Assembly: GCF_016598475.1 (NCBI RefSeq)
Contig: NZ_JAEMUX010000015.1
Coordinates: 62,001-126,000, forward strand
Length of the DNA stretch: 64,000 nucleotides
Direction of reading: 5' to 3'
DNA from: Streptomyces adelaidensis
GTDB lineage: Bacteria; Actinomycetota; Actinomycetes; Streptomycetales; Streptomycetaceae
Positions 55,299 to 64,000 of the stretch are shown one piece after another. The notes beneath the pieces were generated by a model, which saw only the letters and a list, made by a program, of their open reading frames with translations, searched no databases and was not told where the DNA came from. How positions within the stretch are numbered: the stretch's first letter is position 1; each line of letters begins with the position of its first letter. Made by a program: the position numbers and the translations under genes.

Positions 55299-56102
55299 TC
55301 AACCCAGTCGGGCAGCCAGCCCCCCCGTGCACCGCACCTCGTCCCCCGCCGTGATCAGCAGGCCCTCCGTGTCCGGCAGGGACTCCAGCCAGGCCAGGCC
55401 CTCTCTGGAACCCATCGCGAAAGCCGCAGTCGCCCAGCAGTCCGCCCAGGTCAGCCTGGGGGCCACCACCGTCACCGAGACCAGGTCGGTGACAGCGGAC
55501 CTGCCGGTGCGCGGGTCGACGATGTGGGCGCCGCGTTCGGCGGTGCCCGAGGTGGCGACGGCCAGCCGGTCCGCGCCGGCGGCGGTGACCACGGCGGCGA
55601 GGCCGCCCGGGCGCAGGGGGTCCGCCACGCCGACGCGCCACGGCCGGTCCGGGCCGGGTACGCCACAGAGCTGGACGTCGCCGCCGCCGTTGACGCTGAC
55701 CCCGGCCGCGCCGGCCTCGACCAGGCGCAGGGCGGCCCGTTCGGTGGCCCATCCCTTGACCAGGCCGGTCGGGTCGAAGCGGCCCTCGTAGGTGGCGCTG
55801 AACCAGCCGTCGCTCAACCGCTCGGCCTCGGCGCACAGTCGGAGGATCTCGGCGACCTCGGGGCCGCACTCCTCGATGGTCAGTTCGCCCCGGTCGAGCC
55901 GGGAGATCTGACTCTGCTCGCGGTAGGTGCTGAACACCTCGTCCACGGTGTGGAGTCCGGCCACCGCCTCCGCGAGCGCGGCCCTGACCGCCGCGGGCTC
56001 GCCGCCCCGGATGTCGAACGAGAAGACGGTGCCCATGACCTCCTCGGCGTGCCGCAGCTGGGAGGGTACGGCGGGCCCGGTGGCCCCGGTGGGTTCGGCC
56101 AC
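55299..56102 (-). CDS. apbE: FAD:protein FMN transferase (ApbE)
   Basis: A 267-residue flavin transferase that attaches FMN from FAD to Thr or Ser in target domains. MGTVFSFDI starts the domain; VDEVFSTYREQSQISRLDRGE, VNGGGDVQLCG, GAHIVDPRTGRS and TWADCWATAAFAMG are ApbE blocks, including magnesium ligands. GTG 56102 lies five bases from the stop of the tri-FMN-domain gene; the longer frame upstream overlaps that gene in another frame. Its natural substrate is the adjacent protein, which has three matching sites. Confidence 0.92.
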   Translation of the reverse strand: MAEPTGATGPAVPSQLRHAEEVMGTVFSFDIRGGEPAAVRAALAEAVAGLHTVDEVFSTYREQSQISRLDRGELTIEECGPEVAEILRLCAEAERLSDGWFSATYEGRFDPTGLVKGWATERAALRLVEAGAAGVSVNGGGDVQLCGVPGPDRPWRVGVADPLRPGGLAAVVTAAGADRLAVATSGTAERGAHIVDPRTGRSAVTDLVSVTVVAPRLTWADCWATAAFAMGSREGLAWLESLPDTEGLLITAGDEVRCTGGLAARLG

Positions 56103-56106
56103 CGGA

Positions 56107-57204
56107 TCAGCCGGCCTGGTCCAGCGCGGACTGGAGGGACTCCTTGTAGCCGCCGCTGGTGTACGTGGCGCCTGAGACAGCATCGATGTCAGCGCTCCCT
56201 GCCGCGATGGCGTTCTTGTTGAGCTCGGGGATGGCGGTACCGGTGATCTGGGTGGAGCGGCCACCGCTGGGGGACTGGAGCGCCTCGGCGTCGGTGATCT
56301 TTCCGTCGATGACGGTGACCCTGACCTGGACGGGGCCGTAGTCCGTCTGGACGGCGGACCCGGTGAGCACCTGGGTGCCCGTCACCTGCCCGGCCCCGGA
56401 GTCCTCGGCCTCGCCGCCCACCTCGTCCTGGGCCTCGCCGCCTGCCTCGGCCTCGCTGCCCGAGTCCTGCGCGCTGGCGGCCTGGTCCAGGGCGGACTGG
56501 AGGGATTCCTTGTAGCCGGCGCTGGTGTAGGTGGCGCCCGAGACCGCGTCGATGTCGGCGCTGCCGGCGGCGACGGCCGCCTTGTTGAGCTTCGGCACCG
56601 AGTCGCTGGTGACCTGCGTGCTGCGGCCGCCGCTCGGCGCCTGCACGGCCTCGGCGTTGGTGATCTTGCCGCCGTTGACCGTGATGCGGACCTGGACGGG
56701 CCCGTAGTCGGTCTGGACGGCCGTGCCGGTGAGGGTCTGCGCGCCGGCGTCCTGGCCGCCCTGCGCGCTGGCGGCCTGGTCCAGGGCGGACTGGAGGGAT
56801 TCCTTGTAGCCGGCGCTGGTGTAGGTGGCGCCCGAGACCGCGTCGATCTCGGCGCTGCCGGCGGCGACGGCCGCCTTGTTGAGCTTGGGGATGGCGTCGC
56901 CGCTGATCTGGGTGGAGCGGCCACCGCTGGGCTGCTGCACCGCCTCGGCGTTGGTGATCTTGCCGCCGTTGACCGTGATGCGGACCTGGACGGGCCCGTA
57001 GTCGGTCTGGACGGCCGTGCCGGTGAGGGTCTGCGCGCCGGCCGCCGCCCCCTGTCCGCCCTGTGCCGAAGGAGCGCCCCCCGCGGCTCCGGCCTGTACC
57101 GAACCGGCGTCCGAGGCGGGCTTCAGCGACAGCAGCAGCACGATGCCGGACACGGTGGCGGCGGTGGCGAGCAGGGTCCGCCGGATGGGGTGGCTCTTCT
57201 TCAT
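56107..57204 (-). CDS. Extracytoplasmic protein with three tandem FMN-binding domains
   Basis: A 365-residue protein. A membrane/signal helix at about 9-27 (RTLLATAATVSGIVLLLSL) is followed by three FMN_bind domains at about 57-144, 153-242 and 277-365, linked by Ala/Gln/Glu/Gly-rich spacers. Each ends in DAVSGATYTS, the flavinylation motif; the acceptor threonines are about 127, 225 and 347. Domains 1 and 2 are almost identical, domain 3 more diverged. Single-domain relatives are common in Streptomyces; three make a multi-flavin electron carrier. ATG 57204 follows GAAGGAG. Operon order is ferric-reductase-like gene, this gene, apbE. Confidence 0.9.
   Translation of the reverse strand: MKKSHPIRRTLLATAATVSGIVLLLSLKPASDAGSVQAGAAGGAPSAQGGQGAAAGAQTLTGTAVQTDYGPVQVRITVNGGKITNAEAVQQPSGGRSTQISGDAIPKLNKAAVAAGSAEIDAVSGATYTSAGYKESLQSALDQAASAQGGQDAGAQTLTGTAVQTDYGPVQVRITVNGGKITNAEAVQAPSGGRSTQVTSDSVPKLNKAAVAAGSADIDAVSGATYTSAGYKESLQSALDQAASAQDSGSEAEAGGEAQDEVGGEAEDSGAGQVTGTQVLTGSAVQTDYGPVQVRVTVIDGKITDAEALQSPSGGRSTQITGTAIPELNKNAIAAGSADIDAVSGATYTSGGYKESLQSALDQAG
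56470..57042. repeat. Tandem near-identical 294-base repeat within the tri-FMN gene
   Basis: The DNA for domain 1 (about 56764-57042) and domain 2 (about 56470-56748) is almost identical with a period of 294 bases, including silent positions (for example the run starting GGCCTGGTCCAGGGCGGACT in both). This shows a recent duplication or gene conversion. Domain 3 (56107-56379) shares the pattern with more changes. Confidence 0.85.
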
Positions 57205-57323
57205 CGCTCCTTCAGCTCCTGAGGTGTCGAAGTCTGGTGGGGGAGGCCCCATCGGGGAGCCTCATGGGCAGAAGTCCGCTGGGACCCGTGGAAGGCGGTT
57301 CCGTTGGAAGGCGGTTTTGTCGC

Positions 57324-58703
57324 TCACATCTCGAACGACTCGTGGTGGATGCGGCGGGTCGGGACACCCGCGCCCCGCAGGGCCTCGTACACGCCCTGGG
57401 CGAAGCCGGGCGGCCCGCACAGGAAGACGTCGTGGCGCTCGATGTCCGGGATCTTGCGGCGCAGGGAGTCCGGTGAGATGTCCGGGCGTTCGCCCTCCGG
57501 GCTGTTCACCGCGTACATCAGCCGCGCCCCGCGCTCCTCCGCGATGTGCGCCAGCTCGTCCCACAGCGCCAGGTCCTGGGTGCTGTTGGCCCGGTAGAGG
57601 AGGGTCAGGTCACCGGCCGCGCCGGGCAGCGTCTCGAACAGGGCCCGCATCGGGGTGATGCCCACCCCGCCGGCCACCAGCAGCACCTTGCCCCGGCTGC
57701 GCTTGTCCGCCGTCAGTGCCCCGTACGGGCCCTCGGCCCACACCCGGGTGCCGGGCTCCAGGTCCCGCAGGGCCGAGCTGTGGTCGCCGATCGCCTTGAC
57801 CGTGATGCGCAGCATGTTGGGGCGGGGCGCCGCCGACAGCGAGTACGGGTGCGAGCTGAACCGCATGCCCGGCGAGAGGAACCGCCAGCGGAAGAACTGC
57901 CCGGCCTCCGCGCCCATCCGGTGCAGCTTGCGCCCGCTCATCAGCACCGAGACGATGCCGGGCGACTCCTCGATGACCGCCTCGACCCGCAGCCGGTGCC
58001 GCATGTTGAGCCGGATCGGGGTGAGGATCCGGTACCAGATCACCAGCGCGGTCACCGACCCGTACAGCGCGTACCAGCCGGTCTTCGCGGCGGGCGTGAC
58101 GGCGAACTCGTTGCCGGTGGTGATCTGGTGCCAGAACGTCAGGAACGTCGCCGCGTACGTCAGCAGGTGGGTGTGGTACCAGAGGTCGTACGGGATCTTC
58201 CGGCGGACCGGACCGATCGAGATGAGCCCGATGAACACCAGCAGGCCGGTGCCGATGGCGGCCTTGCCCATGTCCGGCAGCTGGTTCACCGAGTCGATGG
58301 TCGTCTGGACGATGGCGGTGTGGGTGAAGCCGGCCTGGAGGGCGTACCCGTACATCGTGAGGACGACGTGCGCGACGACCAGGCAGAGCGTGTAGCGGCC
58401 GGTCATCGCGTGCCAGCGCGCCACCCGGTCGGAGCCGACCCGGCGTTCCAGCGCGGGCACCCGGGCCATCTGGAGCACGACCAGTGCCATCAGGTAGCCG
58501 CCGAGCAGACCGGTGATCCGGCCGGCGTTGACCATTTTGCTGCCCTGGTCCGCGATGGACGGCGTGTTGTCCCACCACAGCCACACCACCGCGGCCACAC
58601 CCGCAAAGAAAATGATCAGCAGCGGGACGGCGGGGGAGCGACGAGGTCGGATGCGGCGCATCGTCTGGCGACGCGCGGCGCGACCTCCGGCGATCGTGGA
58701 CAC
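57324..58703 (-). CDS. Ferric-reductase-like transmembrane flavocytochrome (NAD(P)H oxidoreductase)
   Basis: A 459-residue membrane protein. Six or so helices (about 24-235) form a ferric-reductase transmembrane domain with heme-ligand histidines in RWHAMTGRYTLCLVVAHVVL and YHTHLLTYAATFLTFWHQ. A cytoplasmic FAD domain (SSHPYSLSAAP) and NAD(P) domain (LLVAGGVGITPMRAL; LCGPPGF) follow. Electrons would pass from NAD(P)H through FAD and hemes to the outside, where the tri-FMN protein is the likely acceptor. GTG 58703 follows GGAGGA. Confidence 0.92.
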   Translation of the reverse strand: MSTIAGGRAARRQTMRRIRPRRSPAVPLLIIFFAGVAAVVWLWWDNTPSIADQGSKMVNAGRITGLLGGYLMALVVLQMARVPALERRVGSDRVARWHAMTGRYTLCLVVAHVVLTMYGYALQAGFTHTAIVQTTIDSVNQLPDMGKAAIGTGLLVFIGLISIGPVRRKIPYDLWYHTHLLTYAATFLTFWHQITTGNEFAVTPAAKTGWYALYGSVTALVIWYRILTPIRLNMRHRLRVEAVIEESPGIVSVLMSGRKLHRMGAEAGQFFRWRFLSPGMRFSSHPYSLSAAPRPNMLRITVKAIGDHSSALRDLEPGTRVWAEGPYGALTADKRSRGKVLLVAGGVGITPMRALFETLPGAAGDLTLLYRANSTQDLALWDELAHIAEERGARLMYAVNSPEGERPDISPDSLRRKIPDIERHDVFLCGPPGFAQGVYEALRGAGVPTRRIHHESFEM

Positions 58704-58951
58704 GGTTCCTCCGTGGTGGGCTGGACCCTTGGACCACACGTACGTGCAGGGAGTGCCGTGTGTTCAACCCCGGGTCCAACTGCCCTTGCAGAACGCTCAG
58801 TACCGGATGACGGCCGCGGGCCCGCCGCTCCCGCCGATCGCGATCTGCGGCTTTCGCCCCGGATCGGCCCGACCGAGGACCCGCCGCGTCGCCGCCGCCG
58901 GACAGGCCCTGGGCAGCCCTCCGGGCGACGACGGGCATTTGACGACACGGC

Positions 58952-59533
58952 CTAGGAAGGCGGCAGCGGCAACGGCAGCCCGGGGAGTCCGTCCATGCTG
59001 GTCCCGATGTGTTCCTTGGAGCCGAAGTACGCGCTGAGCGAGGCGTCGTCCTCGCGTGCGAAGCGCCTGCCGTGCAGGTCGCGGTCCTCCTCGTACGCCA
59101 TGAACGGCACGGCGTAGCCGCAGCTGTCGCGGATGAGCTCGGCCCGGACCACGATGATCGCGCGCAGTCCGTGCGGGGTCGGGTCGATGTCGGGGAAGCG
59201 GGCGAGGAGATCCTTGAAGCGCGGGTCGTCACGGAAGACGGCCTCGCCCTTGCCGTGTACGCGCACGATGTTGGGCGGGCCCTGGAAGGCGCACCACATG
59301 AGGGTGATCCGGCCGTTCTCGCGCAGATGCGCGATGGTCTCCGCGCTGGACCCGGCGAAGTCCAGGTAGGCGACGGTCAGTTCGTCGAGGATCACGAACG
59401 AGCCCGTGAGGCCCTTGGGGGAGAGGTTGACCGTGCCGTCGCCGGACAGCGGCGCGGACGCGGTGAAGAAGAGGGGCTGTGCCTCGATGAACGTACGCAG
59501 GCGGCCGTCTATGCGCTCGTAAGTCTTTCCCAT
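58952..59533 (-). CDS. Pyridoxamine 5'-phosphate oxidase-family protein (flavin/heme split barrel)
   Basis: A 193-residue split-barrel protein. PLFFTASAPLSGDGTVNLSPKG and TVAYLDFAGSSAETIAHLRENGRITLMWCAF are typical of the FMN-binding pyridoxamine-oxidase-like family, and NIVRVHGKGEAVF is the next conserved strand. ATG 59533 (MGKTYERI) is the natural start. It is upstream of the ferric-reductase-like gene on the same strand, 248 bases away, so co-transcription is uncertain. Possible cofactors are FMN, F420 or heme; function unknown. Confidence 0.85.
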   Translation of the reverse strand: MGKTYERIDGRLRTFIEAQPLFFTASAPLSGDGTVNLSPKGLTGSFVILDELTVAYLDFAGSSAETIAHLRENGRITLMWCAFQGPPNIVRVHGKGEAVFRDDPRFKDLLARFPDIDPTPHGLRAIIVVRAELIRDSCGYAVPFMAYEEDRDLHGRRFAREDDASLSAYFGSKEHIGTSMDGLPGLPLPLPPS

Positions 59534-59717
59534 GGCTGACGATTGTCGCGGCAAACGTAGGACATACGAAGTCCGGGTGGATCACCATCGCTGGGATCCA
59601 CCCGGAATCAGGTCTTCCATTTCGCGTCTTCCGTGGCCACCCCGGCCGGCGCGCGGGGCGACCACGGCCCCTGTCGCCCGCCAGGGGCGCAGGAGGTCAC
59701 TCGGTGGGAGCTCGGGA

Positions 59718-60623
59718 CTACTGGTTGAGCTCGCAGGGGGCGAGGGCTTCGAGGCCCTCGGGCTTGGCGGCGGCGCGGCCGATCGCGGTCTCGATGCGGT
59801 TCAGTACGGCGATGCGCTTGTCCTCCAGCGGGCCGAGAATGGCGTTCTGGACGAAGTTGGCACCACCCTGGCCGACGGTGTCGATCAGGCGCTGGTCGGC
59901 TTCCTGGATCTGGGTGTCGAGCAGGGCCAGGTTGCGGTCGACCTCGGCCTGCGCCGACGCCGGGATCGCCGGAAGGCTGCCCTCGACCTCCGGGCAGGAG
60001 ACGGTGCCCGCGGCACCGGCGTCGCCCGCGTCCTCGGCGGCGTCGCCCGCACCCGCCTCCTCGCCGGCCCCGGCCTCCTCGCCCGCACCTGCTTCCTCGC
60101 CGGCCGCCGTCTCCTCCGGAGCCGCGGTGGCCTCCTCGCCCGCACCGGCCTCCGCCTCCTCGCCGGCACCCGCCGCGCCGCCCTGGACGAGCTCGCAGGG
60201 GGCGAGGGCTTCGAGGCCCTCGGGCTTGGCGGCGGCGCGGCCGATCGCGGTCTCGATGCGGTTCAGTACGGCGATGCGCTTGTCCTCCAGCGGGCCGAGA
60301 ATGGCGTTCTGGACGAAGTTCGCGCCGCCCTGGCCGACGGTGTCGATCAGGCGCTGGTCGGCTTCCTGGATCTGGGTGTCGAGCAGGGCCAGGTTGCGGT
60401 CGACCTCGGCCTGCGCCGACGCCGGGATCGCCGGAAGGCTGCCCTCGACGGCGGGGCAGGAGACCGTGCCGGGTGACGCGTTCGCCGCGGCGTCCTGGCC
60501 GTTGTTCGCACCCTCGCCGGCGAGAGCGGAACCGGCGATGACCGCTCCGGACAGCACGACCGCGGCGGCGCCGCCGATGATGCCTACGCGACGCTTGTTG
60601 TACTTCGGAAGAGCCCTGGACAT
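59718..60623 (-). CDS. Secreted protein of two almost identical domains joined by a Glu/Ala/Gly linker
   Basis: A 301-residue exported protein with a signal helix at 13-35. Domain A (about 53-145) and domain B (207-299) are identical in nearly every residue (GSLPAIPASAQAEVDRNLAL; GANFVQNAILGPLEDKRIAV; EGLEALAPCEL). Each has two cysteines (56/143 and 210/297), suitable for a disulphide, and is mostly helical. The linker 147-205 repeats AGAGEE units. No family of known function is recognised. It is divergent from argG with about 190 bases between. Confidence 0.8.
   Translation of the reverse strand: MSRALPKYNKRRVGIIGGAAAVVLSGAVIAGSALAGEGANNGQDAAANASPGTVSCPAVEGSLPAIPASAQAEVDRNLALLDTQIQEADQRLIDTVGQGGANFVQNAILGPLEDKRIAVLNRIETAIGRAAAKPEGLEALAPCELVQGGAAGAGEEAEAGAGEEATAAPEETAAGEEAGAGEEAGAGEEAGAGDAAEDAGDAGAAGTVSCPEVEGSLPAIPASAQAEVDRNLALLDTQIQEADQRLIDTVGQGGANFVQNAILGPLEDKRIAVLNRIETAIGRAAAKPEGLEALAPCELNQ
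59727..60471. repeat. Intragenic direct repeat, two 283-base copies 462 bases apart
   Basis: Copies at about 59727-60009 and 60189-60471 differ at only a handful of bases (for example GTTGGCACCACC against GTTCGCGCCGCC). Silent positions are conserved too, so the duplication is recent or maintained by gene conversion. Recombination between copies would delete one domain in frame (462 is 154 codons). Confidence 0.92.
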
Positions 60624-60750
60624 GCGGATGCCTCACTCGGGTCGGATGTCGTCGTGGTTTACAAACGCGGCGCCTGCGTTCGGGGAGAGTTACGGGTAAG
60701 CGGTTTCGTTTGTTCAAAGCACGCTCGACGTCTCTCGAACTTCTTCCAGA

Positions 60751-60779
60751 TTGACGAATCATGCGGAGGTCTGCATAAT
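60751..60779 (+). promoter_or_regulatory. argG: argG promoter with ArgR-box-like sequences
   Basis: TTGACG (60751-60756) and CATAAT (60774-60779) are 17 bases apart. TCATGCGGAGGTCTGCATAA and the following TCATGCATGA form repeated TGCAT-containing half sites over and just after the -10, similar to the argC promoter. GTGAGGAGG precedes the GTG start at 60816. Confidence 0.68.
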
Positions 60780-60815
60780 CATGCATGACAGTGGACGCAG
60801 CGTGAGGAGGACCCC

Positions 60816-62009
60816 GTGACCGAGCGAGTCGTACTCGCCTACTCGGGCGGTCTTGACACCTCCGTCGCCATCGGCTGGATCGCCGAGGAGACGGGCGCCG
60901 AGGTCATCGCGGTCGCGGTGGACGTCGGTCAGGGCGGCGAGGACCTGGACGTCATCCGCAAGCGCGCCCTCGCCTGCGGCGCGGTCGAGGCCGAGGTGGC
61001 CGACGCCAGGGACGAGTTCGCCGGCGAGTTCTGCCTCCCGGCGATCAAGGCCAACGCCCTCTACATGGACCGCTACCCGCTGGTCTCCGCGCTCTCCCGG
61101 CCGACGATCGTCAAGCACCTCGTCGCCGCCGCACACAAGCACGGCGCCACCACCGTCGCCCACGGCTGCACCGGCAAGGGCAACGACCAGGTCCGCTTCG
61201 AGGCCGGCATCGTCGCCCTCGCCCCCGGCCTCAGGTGCATCGCCCCGGTCCGCGACTACGCGATGACCCGCGACAAGGCCATCGCCTTCTGCGAGGCCAG
61301 AAACCTCCCGATCGCGACCACCAAGAAGTCCCCGTACTCCATCGACCAGAACGTCTTCGGACGCGCCGTCGAGACGGGCTTCCTGGAGGACATCTGGAAC
61401 GGCCCGATCGAGGACATCTACGAGTACACCCAGAACCCGGCCGCCCCGCGCGACCCCGACGAGGTCATCGTCACCTTCGAGCGGGGCGCCCCGGTCGCGA
61501 TCGACGGCAGGCCCGTCACCGTCCTGAAGGCGATCCAGGAGCTCAACGAGCGCGCCGGCGCCCACGGCATCGGCCGGATCGACATGGTCGAGGACCGCCT
61601 CGTCGGCATCAAGTCCCGCGAGGTGTACGAGGCCCCGGGCGCGATCGCGCTCATCACGGCCCACCAGGAGCTGGAGAACGTCACCGTCGAGCGCGAACTC
61701 GCCCGCTACAAGCGGCAGGTCGAGCAGCGCTGGGGCGAACTGGTCTACGACGGCCAGTGGTTCTCCCCGCTCAAGCGCGCCCTCGACGGCTTCATCACGG
61801 AGGCCAACGAGCATGTCTCCGGCGACATCCGCATGACCCTGCACGGCGGCCGCGCGGTCGTCACCGGCCGCCGCTCCGCCTCCTCGCTCTACGACTTCAA
61901 CCTGGCGACGTACGACACGGGCGACACCTTCGACCAGGCCGCCGCCAAGGGCTTCATCGACATCTACAGCCTGTCGTCGAAGATCGCGGCACAGCGCGAC
62001 CTGACGTAA
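60816..62009 (+). CDS. argG: Argininosuccinate synthase
   Basis: A 397-residue ATP pyrophosphatase that joins citrulline and aspartate. [16 protein letters not shown] is the PP-loop, [15 protein letters not shown] the aspartate/citrulline site and [17 protein letters not shown] the tetramer and ATP region. It is next to argH here; in S. coelicolor, as I recall, argG lies elsewhere. It is probably transcribed from its own ArgR-controlled promoter together with argH. Confidence 0.97.
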   Translation: MTERVVLAYSGGLDTSVAIGWIAEETGAEVIAVAVDVGQGGEDLDVIRKRALACGAVEAEVADARDEFAGEFCLPAIKANALYMDRYPLVSALSRPTIVKHLVAAAHKHGATTVAHGCTGKGNDQVRFEAGIVALAPGLRCIAPVRDYAMTRDKAIAFCEARNLPIATTKKSPYSIDQNVFGRAVETGFLEDIWNGPIEDIYEYTQNPAAPRDPDEVIVTFERGAPVAIDGRPVTVLKAIQELNERAGAHGIGRIDMVEDRLVGIKSREVYEAPGAIALITAHQELENVTVERELARYKRQVEQRWGELVYDGQWFSPLKRALDGFITEANEHVSGDIRMTLHGGRAVVTGRRSASSLYDFNLATYDTGDTFDQAAAKGFIDIYSLSSKIAAQRDLT

Positions 62010-62021
62010 GCAGTAGCGTGA

Positions 62022-63578
<1,557 letters not shown>

Positions 63579-63585
63579 CAAGGGA

Positions 63586-63615
63586 CCCGCGCCCCATGCT
63601 TTCAAGGGGCGCGGG
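63586..63615 (+). terminator. Terminator hairpin after argH (dispersed repeat, inverted copy 3)
   Basis: CCCGCGCCCC (63586-63595) pairs perfectly with GGGGCGCGGG (63606-63615) around a ten-base loop, eight bases after the argH stop. The right arm and following GAACCGCGCGACAAGCC resemble the inverse of the repeats after pheT and argR. Confidence 0.8.
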
Positions 63616-63659
63616 GAACCGCGCGACAAGCCCCACCGGACCGGCAGCCGAAATCCGGG

Positions 63660-63720
63660 GCAGAAGGGGCAGCGCCCCTGGATGGGGGAGGGGCGGGTAG
63701 GGGCGGCGGGAGCGAAACCC
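63660..63720. repeat. G-rich dispersed intergenic sequence
   Basis: CAGAAGGGGCAGCGCCCCTG with GGGGGAGGGGCGGGTAGGGG and GGCGGGAGCGAAA is a composition I recognise from many Streptomyces intergenic regions. GGGGCAGCGCCCC is a small dyad. Nothing is encoded in the 230-base gap before the next gene. Confidence 0.5.
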
Positions 63721-63808
63721 TCCCTGGCGGAACCCCCACCCCGCCCCCGAAGGTCATCACGGGTTACGTTGGTCGGAGCCGCATGGAGCCGACCGAACGG
63801 AGCCCGCG

Positions 63809-64000
63809 ATGCCCTTCGCCCGACTGGCCACAGCCACAACCCCCACCTGCCACATCGGACTGGGCCTCGCCGCAGTGGGCCGCCCCGGCTACATCAACCT
63901 CGGCCGGGACCACGACCTCGGAGAGGACCGCAGCGTCGAAACGCTGCGCACCCGCACCCACGAACTCCTCGACGCCGCCTACGCCCAGGGCGTCCGCTAC
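63809..64000 (+). CDS. Aldo/keto reductase, N-terminal part (3' truncated by window edge)
   Basis: Sixty-four residues are visible: ATATTPTCHIGLGLAAVGRPGYINLGRDHDLGEDRSVETLRTRTHELLDAAYAQGVRY. GLGLAAVGRPGYI and the LLDAAYAQGVRYxD region are the first strand and helix of aldo/keto reductases of the aldose dehydrogenase group. ATG 63809 follows CGGAG. The catalytic tetrad lies beyond the window. Confidence 0.85.
   Translation, partial: MPFARLATATTPTCHIGLGLAAVGRPGYINLGRDHDLGEDRSVETLRTRTHELLDAAYAQGVRY

Overview
The window reads as a chromosomal segment of a Streptomyces (high-GC actinomycete). The whole sequence is GC-rich, third codon positions are almost all G or C, GTG and TTG starts are frequent, genes often overlap by ATGA or TGATG, and the gene content (DUF2510 and DUF1844 proteins, a mycosin-like protease, an HTH-less LysR-type protein, a DUF5997 protein, infC-rpmI-rplT, pheST, argCJBDR) is typical of that genus. 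From memory, the order matches the conserved core around infC, pheST and arg of S. coelicolor read in reverse; no database was consulted.

Layout. 1-482: 3' end of a LysR regulator. 573-7337: an amine-utilisation locus on two divergent strands. It has a gamma-glutamyl hydrolase (PuuD type), an ethanolamine-type permease, a GntR/FadR regulator, a glutamine-synthetase-like gamma-glutamylation enzyme (GlnA4-like), an aldehyde dehydrogenase and an SDR oxidoreductase. Together they would import an amine, cap it with glutamate, oxidise it and release it. 7516-14969: envelope and regulatory genes (DUF2510 protein, PLP-dependent amino-acid enzyme, proline-rich membrane protein coupled to a mycosin-like protease, beta-lactamase-like serine hydrolase, SseB protein, DUF1844 protein). 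15390-17281: the infC-rpmI-rplT operon with a long structured leader, an attenuator-like hairpin and a probable AUC start for IF3. 17418-23367: rRNA methylase, orphan histidine kinase and pheST. 23502-29330: PP2C phosphatase, TPR regulator, Nudix hydrolase, 3-hydroxyacyl-CoA dehydrogenase and a GHL10 glycosidase.

29595-40082 looks like an accessory island. A GntR regulator is divergent from an eight-gene aromatic-catabolism operon: FAH hydrolase, flavin hydroxylase, quinone reductase, MHS transporter, cupin, extradiol dioxygenase and a two-subunit 3-oxoacid CoA-transferase. It ends in a beta-galactosidase relic and an IS701-type element with about 122-bp terminal inverted repeats. The inferred flow is uptake, hydroxylation, ring cleavage, hydrolysis to a beta-keto acid and CoA transfer.

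40083-50223: DUF1918 protein, a divergent EamA exporter and MocR regulator whose start codons share one CATG, acetyltransferase, a degenerate histidine phosphatase, a secreted GH51 arabinofuranosidase, an HTH-less LysR protein, DUF5997 and a leucine-rich-variant repeat protein. 50249-63578: the arginine genes argCJBDR and argGH. Between argR and argG sits a flavinylated electron-transfer module (ferric-reductase-like membrane flavocytochrome, an extracytoplasmic protein with three tandem FMN-binding domains, ApbE), a flavin-fold protein and a secreted protein made of two almost identical domains. ArgR-like TGCATAA motifs overlap strong promoters before argC and argG. The window closes in the 5' end of an aldo/keto reductase gene.

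The triple-FMN module, the aromatic island and the structured infC leader are the most interesting candidates. Short dispersed palindromic elements occur in intergenic regions and, in frame, inside two genes.
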